Of a stretch of DNA of 64,000 nt, positions 59,330-64,000 are shown piece by piece. The position numbers and the translations under genes were made by a program. The notes beneath the pieces are model-generated. The model made no database searches and was not told the DNA's origin. It saw only the letters and a program-made list of their open reading frames with translations. The stretch is from Flavobacteriales bacterium (GTDB lineage Bacteria; Bacteroidota; Bacteroidia; Flavobacteriales; UBA7312): positions 38,733 to 102,732 of the forward strand of contig JADHMO010000003.1 of NCBI GenBank assembly GCA_016779995.1, in the 5' to 3' direction. The stretch's first letter is position 1; every line of letters starts with the position of its first letter.

Positions 59330-60238
59330 ATGGCAGAAAAAGTACTCATAACAGGCGGTAGTGGGGCATTAGCCCAGCGAGTAAAACATCTTCTTTTGGA
59401 AAAGGGATACCATGTCATTACGCTCACGACCAATGAAAAAAAGGCTAATGATAAAGATGTTTTTCACTGGAATGTTTCTAAAAAAATAATTGATACAAAA
59501 GCCTTAGTCGATTGCAGTCATATAGTTCATTTGTCTGGATACAGCATTATGAAGCCTTGGACAGTTGTTAATAAAAAGCTGATGTATGAAAGCCGAATAG
59601 ATGCTGCCCAATTATTGTATGATTCATGTAAAGATTTGGGAGTTAAACCTAAAACTGTCATTTCCGCTTCAGCTATGGGTTATTACGGAATAGATGCTAA
59701 AGAACTCATGTCGGAAGATGATGCGCCAACACAAGATTGGCTTTCACAGATGTGTGTTGATTGGGAAAAAGCTACACAAAGCTTTCAATCGTTGGGTAGT
59801 AGAGTAGTCCATATGAGAATATCCTTATTATTGAGTAAAGACTCTGGTTTTTTACAACCAACTATGTTGTCAATGCGACTGGGTGCTGGTGTTGTTTTTG
59901 GAAGTGGAAAACAGAATATTGAATGGATACATATTGATGATGCCGCAAAATTTGTATATTATGCTATTCAAAACCAGTCTATTACTGGAGCTTATAATTT
60001 GGCAACAGAGCAAAAATGGACACAATACGAATTTATGAAGTTCGTTAAAAGAAAAGTGGCTTTTTATGCATTGTTGATAAAGTTGCCATCTTTTGTTTTA
60101 AGACTGATTTTTGGAGGAAGAAGTGTTATCCTTGAAGGGGGTTGTGCTCTATCAGTAAACAAATTGATAACAACTCACTTTGAGTTTGATTATCCAACTT
60201 TAGAAAGTGCTATCGATAAAGAAATGTACAAGTCATGA
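59330..60238 (+). CDS. TIGR01777 family SDR epimerase
   Basis: This 302-aa atypical extended SDR has ITGGSGALAQRVKHLL (NAD-binding), VISASAMGYYG with the Tyr region, DWLSQMCVDWEKAT and EWIHIDDAAKFVYYA, followed by a short C-terminal domain. The family is named from cell-division-related YfcH/SulA homologues; its reaction is not known. It overlaps the photolyase gene by four bases. Confidence 0.9.
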   Translation: MAEKVLITGGSGALAQRVKHLLLEKGYHVITLTTNEKKANDKDVFHWNVSKKIIDTKALVDCSHIVHLSGYSIMKPWTVVNKKLMYESRIDAAQLLYDSCKDLGVKPKTVISASAMGYYGIDAKELMSEDDAPTQDWLSQMCVDWEKATQSFQSLGSRVVHMRISLLLSKDSGFLQPTMLSMRLGAGVVFGSGKQNIEWIHIDDAAKFVYYAIQNQSITGAYNLATEQKWTQYEFMKFVKRKVAFYALLIKLPSFVLRLIFGGRSVILEGGCALSVNKLITTHFEFDYPTLESAIDKEMYKS

Positions 60239-61536
60239 GATATAATTTAAGCGTATTTTGGTTCAGACGGGACTTAAGATTACACGATAATCATGGTTTT
60301 TTTCAGGCTTTAGATAAGTCAAAATCGGTGCTTCCTATTTTTATATTTGATACCAATATCTTAGATAAGCTAAACGAAAACGATAGACGCGTAAGTCTTC
60401 TTTTTGACCGCTTAACAGAACTCAACACCGAACTTGCCAAACAAGGAAAAAAAATTCATGTTTACTATGGTGATCCTAAACTGATATTCAATGAGCTTCA
60501 TGATAAATTACCCTTTGATGCGGTATTCACTAATACAGATTATGAACCCTACGCTACAAAAAGAGATAAGTCGATAAAATTTTCTTTAAGCAAGAAAAAA
60601 GTAAAATTCCGTTCGTTTAAAGATCAGGTCATATTCGAAAAAGATGAAATACTAACAGCTGAAGGTAAGGTCTATGGAGTTTACACTTATTATATGAAAA
60701 AGTGGAAGAGTATGTTTAGAGCTTCCATGACTCAACCCTTTCCTTCAGACACCTTACTGCATAAATGTATTAATTCAGATGTTATGCCTTGTGTTAAAAC
60801 TATTGACCAAATTGGTTTTCTGCAAACAGAATACATTTTATATAAGCCCAATTTAACCTATCGTTCACTTTTGGATTATGAAGAAAGTAGAGATAACCCC
60901 AATTTAGAAGGAACTAGCAATGCATCGGTTCATTTACGCTTTGGTTTTTTAAGTATTAGAGAAGTCGTAAAAGTAGCCTATCAATATTCAGATGGTTTTT
61001 TGAATGAGTTGATTTGGCGTTCCTTTTTTGCTCAAATATTATGGAATTATCCTAGAGTTGTTGACAGTTGCTTTAAAGAAAAGTACAACAATATTCGTTG
61101 GAATAACAACGACTTACTTATAAAGTGGAAGTACGGAGAAACGGGTTTTCATATTGTGGATGCTGGAATGCGTCAGCTTTTCGAAACAGGTTATATGCAC
61201 AACAGAGTGCGCATGATAGCAGCCTCATTTTTAGTTAAAAATCTAGGTATAGATTGGCGATTAGGCGAGGCATATTTTGCCTCTACTTTAATGGATTATG
61301 ACCAAGCATCTAATAATGGCAATTGGCAATGGGTGGCAGGTACTGGTTGTGATGCAGCACCATATTTTAGAGTATTTAACCCTAACACTCAGAGAGAAAG
61401 ATACGATCCTAATTTCGAATATTGTAGCAAATGGATTAATGAATTGGAAGAGAATGGCAAGTACAGAGTGTCTAAAATTGTAGATGCTAAAAAATCTAGA
61501 CTTGATGCGATTGATAGATATAAAAGATGCGGTTGA
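60235..61536 (+). CDS. phrB: Deoxyribodipyrimidine photolyase (class I CPD)
   Basis: This 433-aa protein has the N-terminal antenna domain (VFWFRRDLRLHDNHGFFQAL) and the FAD domain (GFHIVDAGMRQL, GYMHNRVRMIAASF, ASNNGNWQWVAGTGCDAAPYFRVFNP in pieces). It uses blue light and reduced FAD to split cyclobutane pyrimidine dimers. The conserved NNGNWQWxAGTG segment carries an electron-transfer Trp and favours CPD class I over plant cryptochromes. It overlaps both neighbours by a few bases. Confidence 0.92.
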   Translation: MRYNLSVFWFRRDLRLHDNHGFFQALDKSKSVLPIFIFDTNILDKLNENDRRVSLLFDRLTELNTELAKQGKKIHVYYGDPKLIFNELHDKLPFDAVFTNTDYEPYATKRDKSIKFSLSKKKVKFRSFKDQVIFEKDEILTAEGKVYGVYTYYMKKWKSMFRASMTQPFPSDTLLHKCINSDVMPCVKTIDQIGFLQTEYILYKPNLTYRSLLDYEESRDNPNLEGTSNASVHLRFGFLSIREVVKVAYQYSDGFLNELIWRSFFAQILWNYPRVVDSCFKEKYNNIRWNNNDLLIKWKYGETGFHIVDAGMRQLFETGYMHNRVRMIAASFLVKNLGIDWRLGEAYFASTLMDYDQASNNGNWQWVAGTGCDAAPYFRVFNPNTQRERYDPNFEYCSKWINELEENGKYRVSKIVDAKKSRLDAIDRYKRCG

Positions 61537-63014
61537 GTAAATCCAAAAAAGTTGCAATAATTGGAGCAGGAGTAGGAGGATTAGCAACTGCAATACGATT
61601 ATCTATCAAAGGCTATTCTGTCGAAGTTTTTGAATCCAATTCATACATAGGCGGTAAGTTATCACAAATTGAATCCAAAAATTTTCGCTTTGATGCTGGA
61701 CCTTCTTTGTTTACTATGCCTGAGCTTGTCGATGAGTTGTTTGAATTGGCTAACAAAAATCCAAGACAGTATTTTAACTATCTTCAGTTAGAAGAAAGTT
61801 GCCGTTACTTTTATCCTGACGGAACTTTTTTAAAAGGCTATTCCGAAGTCCATAAGTTTGCCAAAGAAGCGGCTAAGAAAACTGGTGTGAATCCAAAAAA
61901 GGTAAAAAAGCACTTAGAAAAAAGTGCCTATATATACGATTCTACAGCTTTCCTTTTCTTAGAGCGTTCCTTGCACAAATGGAGGTCATACCTATCTTTT
62001 AGGGTTTTGAAATCCTTTTTAAAGTTACCTTTCTTAGGCGTGTTTTCGACTATGCATAGGGCTAATTCTAAGGCATTAAACAATGAGAAGATGACTCAGC
62101 TTTTTGACAGATATGCTACTTATAATGGGTCTAACCCTTATGTAGCTCCTTCCATCTTAAATATCATTCCTCATCTAGAATTTAATAAAGGAGCCTTTTT
62201 CCCAAAGGGAGGAATGTACTCTATTGCCTTATCTTTATTTGAGTTAGCGGAGTCTTTGGGAGTCAACTTTCATTTGAATTCAAAAGTCAGTAAAATTGTT
62301 GAAAATAATGGTCAGGTTTTGGGCGTTGAGGTTAATGGTATACATATTGATGCTAATTATGTAGTTTGCAATTTGGACGTTCATTTTGTTTATGGAAAGT
62401 TATTGCAGGGCTATAAAAAACCAATTAAAACCTTGACTCAAGAACGCTCTACTTCGGCTCTAATTTTTTATTGGGGAATTAATAAAACATTTGACAATTT
62501 AGATTTGCACAACATCTTTTTTAGCGAAGATTACAAGCAAGAATTTGAATATTTGAGACATGGACAAAACATTTATGACGACCCCACAATTTATGTAAAC
62601 ATCACTTCAAAAAAGAATAAGTCCGATGCTCCAGAGGGTTGTGAAAATTGGTTTGTAATGATTAATGTGCCATCTAATACTGGGCAAGATTGGGACAGTT
62701 TAATTGTCGATGCAAGGAAGTCTATTTTTAGAAAGTTATCCCAACAATTGGAAATTAACCTAGAATCTCTTATCTTAACAGAGGAAATTTTAGAACCAAG
62801 AACGATTGAATCAAAAACAGCGTCTTATCAAGGGTCGTTGTATGGGTCGGCATCAAATAACAAGATGGCTGCCTTTTTTCGTCATTCTAATTTTTCTAAC
62901 GATATTAGAGGGCTATATTTTTGTGGTGGTAGTGTTCACCCTGGTGGTGGTATTCCATTGGCACTTTCTTCTGCAAAAATTGTAGATGGTTTTTTTCAAA
63001 CACTTAACAAATGA
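61527..63014 (+). CDS. CrtI-family carotenoid desaturase, CrtD-like
   Basis: This 495-aa FAD oxidoreductase (VAIIGAGVGGLATAIRL, GGKLSQIESKNFRFDAGPS, C-terminal GLYFCGGSVHPGGGIPLALSSA in pieces) is paralogous to CrtI at 42190. The ending CGGSVHPGGGIP and the neighbour CruF-like gene point to the 1-hydroxycarotenoid 3,4-desaturase CrtD of myxol/saproxanthin synthesis in Flavobacteria. It overlaps the photolyase gene by 10 bp. Other CrtI-type activities (CrtN/ketolases) cannot be excluded from sequence alone. Confidence 0.82.
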   Translation: MRLSKSKKVAIIGAGVGGLATAIRLSIKGYSVEVFESNSYIGGKLSQIESKNFRFDAGPSLFTMPELVDELFELANKNPRQYFNYLQLEESCRYFYPDGTFLKGYSEVHKFAKEAAKKTGVNPKKVKKHLEKSAYIYDSTAFLFLERSLHKWRSYLSFRVLKSFLKLPFLGVFSTMHRANSKALNNEKMTQLFDRYATYNGSNPYVAPSILNIIPHLEFNKGAFFPKGGMYSIALSLFELAESLGVNFHLNSKVSKIVENNGQVLGVEVNGIHIDANYVVCNLDVHFVYGKLLQGYKKPIKTLTQERSTSALIFYWGINKTFDNLDLHNIFFSEDYKQEFEYLRHGQNIYDDPTIYVNITSKKNKSDAPEGCENWFVMINVPSNTGQDWDSLIVDARKSIFRKLSQQLEINLESLILTEEILEPRTIESKTASYQGSLYGSASNNKMAAFFRHSNFSNDIRGLYFCGGSVHPGGGIPLALSSAKIVDGFFQTLNK

Positions 63015-63643
63015 GTTGGACTAAAGTTAACCTTATAATAATTTTGCTTTTTATTCTTCATTTAGTTGGGGGAGTGGCTCTTTCTTTGGAAAGTGTTAAG
63101 TCAATGTTTCTTGTGCTTACGCCATTTAATCTTGCACTTACTTTTGGATTATTGATTTGGGGAAACGATGACTTTTCTTATAACTTTTTCAAGGTCATTT
63201 CTGTCCTTTTTCTAATAGGCTTTTTTGTTGAAGTACTTGGAGTAAATTCTGGTCTATTATTTGGCGAATACCATTATGGCAAAACTTTAGGTTTTCAATT
63301 CCTTGGGGTGCCACTTATTATTGGTCTGAACTGGGTGCTTTTAGTAGTATCATCTTTTGCAGTTAGCTCCTATTTTGTGTCTAATTCCATTTTAAAAGTT
63401 GTATTACCTTCTGTCATTATGGTTTTATTAGACCTTATGATTGAGCCTGTGGCTATACGCTTAGATTTCTGGCACTGGCAAGCAGAGGTTATCCCTTTGC
63501 AAAATTATATTATGTGGTTTTTTGTGGCATTATTAATGAATTGGATTCTGACTTTCAATCGGTTTAAGTTTAATGTGAAATTAGGTTTTGGCTTATTGAT
63601 TTCTCAAGTTCTTTTTTTCACTTTACAATCGTTTAATTGTTAG
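63011..63643 (+). CDS. cruF: CruF-like carotenoid 1',2'-hydratase (DUF422)
   Basis: This 210-aa membrane protein has about seven helices and the DUF422 signatures GVNSGLLFGEYHYGKTLGFQ and DLMIEPVAIRLDFWHWQ. CruF hydrates the psi-end of gamma-carotene-type compounds to give 1'-hydroxy carotenoids, the step before CrtD. It overlaps the CrtD-like gene by four bases and precedes the lycopene cyclase by 2 bp. Confidence 0.87.
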   Translation: MSWTKVNLIIILLFILHLVGGVALSLESVKSMFLVLTPFNLALTFGLLIWGNDDFSYNFFKVISVLFLIGFFVEVLGVNSGLLFGEYHYGKTLGFQFLGVPLIIGLNWVLLVVSSFAVSSYFVSNSILKVVLPSVIMVLLDLMIEPVAIRLDFWHWQAEVIPLQNYIMWFFVALLMNWILTFNRFKFNVKLGFGLLISQVLFFTLQSFNC

Positions 63644-63645
63644 TA

Positions 63646-64000
63646 ATGGGATTGTTAGAGCATCATTTTTTCTATTTCATTTTAATGGTATTATCACTAG
63701 CTTATCCTCTAGCACAGAGTTTCGAAAGACGAATTTATTATTATAAAAAGTGGCATCTTCTTTTGCCTTCTATTCTTTTGATGATGCTCTTGTTTATTCC
63801 TTGGGATATTTGGTTTACACATTGGTCAATCTGGCAATTTAATAACGACTACATATGTGGTCTAAAAGTGTTTTTATTGCCTATTGAGGAATGGTTATTT
63901 TTTGTCATAATTCCTTTTGCCTGTGTCTTTATTCATGAAGTCTTAAATTATTTTTTTAACAAACAATTAGAGTCTAACGCTTATGTTAAAATTTCATTCG
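63646..64000 (+). CDS. Lycopene cyclase, CrtYcd type (partial, runs off the window)
   Basis: 118 codons are visible from ATG 63646 and the frame is open at the window end. The motifs IPWDIWFTHWSIWQFN and LPIEEWLFFVIIPFACVFI are diagnostic of the heterodimer-type CrtYc/CrtYd membrane cyclases, not of the soluble-type CrtY. It forms beta-ionone rings on lycopene. Whether it is a single-domain (CrtYc) or fused two-domain protein cannot be seen here. Confidence 0.88.
   Translation, partial: MGLLEHHFFYFILMVLSLAYPLAQSFERRIYYYKKWHLLLPSILLMMLLFIPWDIWFTHWSIWQFNNDYICGLKVFLLPIEEWLFFVIIPFACVFIHEVLNYFFNKQLESNAYVKISF

Noticed and set aside
1..64000. CRISPR arrays, tRNA or rRNA genes, insertion sequences
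   Set aside because: No regularly spaced repeats, cloverleaf-like sequences, rRNA signatures or transposase motifs were seen while reading both strands.

Overview
The window is an AT-rich, gene-dense chromosomal stretch of a member of the Bacteroidota, most likely a marine Flavobacteriales bacterium. The signs are the C-terminal half of the type IX secretion (T9SS) translocon SprA, two proteins with T9SS-type sorting tails, a CarboxypepD-type TonB receptor, TAnnTTTG promoter boxes, and a flavobacterial carotenoid gene set. I cannot name the genus. I see no rRNA, tRNA, CRISPR array or insertion sequence, and no gene-free gap exceeds 300 bp.

Layout. 1-4811: sprA (partial), gcvH, a VanZ-like gene and a TonB-like gene, closed by a hairpin terminator. 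4869-15299: deoC followed by a tightly packed surface-polysaccharide operon (flippase, two PAPS-type sulfotransferases, acyltransferase, polymerase/ligase, nucleotide-sugar epimerase, GT2 and GT4 glycosyltransferases), then a Wzi/RemB-like outer membrane protein. This suggests a sulfated exopolysaccharide or capsule. 15393-19565: cytochrome oxidase assembly and small subunits (ctaB, two subunit III genes, subunit IV, SCO, DUF420) behind a perfect 20-bp palindrome. 19594-22912: TolC, an HlyD-type adaptor and tsaB.

23002-28582 is an accessory island that resembles the sporulation-delaying-protein (Sdp) antimicrobial peptide systems. It has a mini HTH regulator, a palindrome over the next promoter, a 197-aa precursor ending in a hydrophobic twin-CX3C peptide, several small lipoproteins and thioredoxin-like proteins, a broken SdpA-like remnant, an SdpB-like membrane protein and a short SdpI-like immunity protein. 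Three genes in it are interrupted (in-frame amber, T-run frameshift, chimeric remnant), so the locus is rearranging or decaying.

28632-37621: a T9SS-exported hydrolase and housekeeping genes (DCC protein, DUF255/YyaL protein, M20 dipeptidase, gpmI). 36203-39899: an apparent iron/redox group (Dps, cytochrome b561, small lipoprotein, porin, FMN-binding protein, membrane protein).

39896-64000 reads as one light-response regulon. It holds carotenoid genes (crtZ, idi, crtB, crtI; crtD-like, cruF-like and a CrtYcd-type cyclase), pterin genes (queD, folE), a CPD photolyase, a cryptochrome-like photolyase homologue without the expected Fe-S cysteines, a Nei-like glycosylase without zinc-finger cysteines, peroxidase, SOUL, NUDIX, SRPBCC and flavin reductase genes. 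At the centre is a MerR/CarH-type regulator with both B12-photoreceptor motifs (Wx9EH and ExHxxG). Three intergenic regions, including the regulator's own promoter, carry TTGTATAA-N16-TTATACAA with identical 16-bp spacing. I propose these as its operators. They would link the two carotenoid blocks, the repair genes and the regulator into a single circuit.
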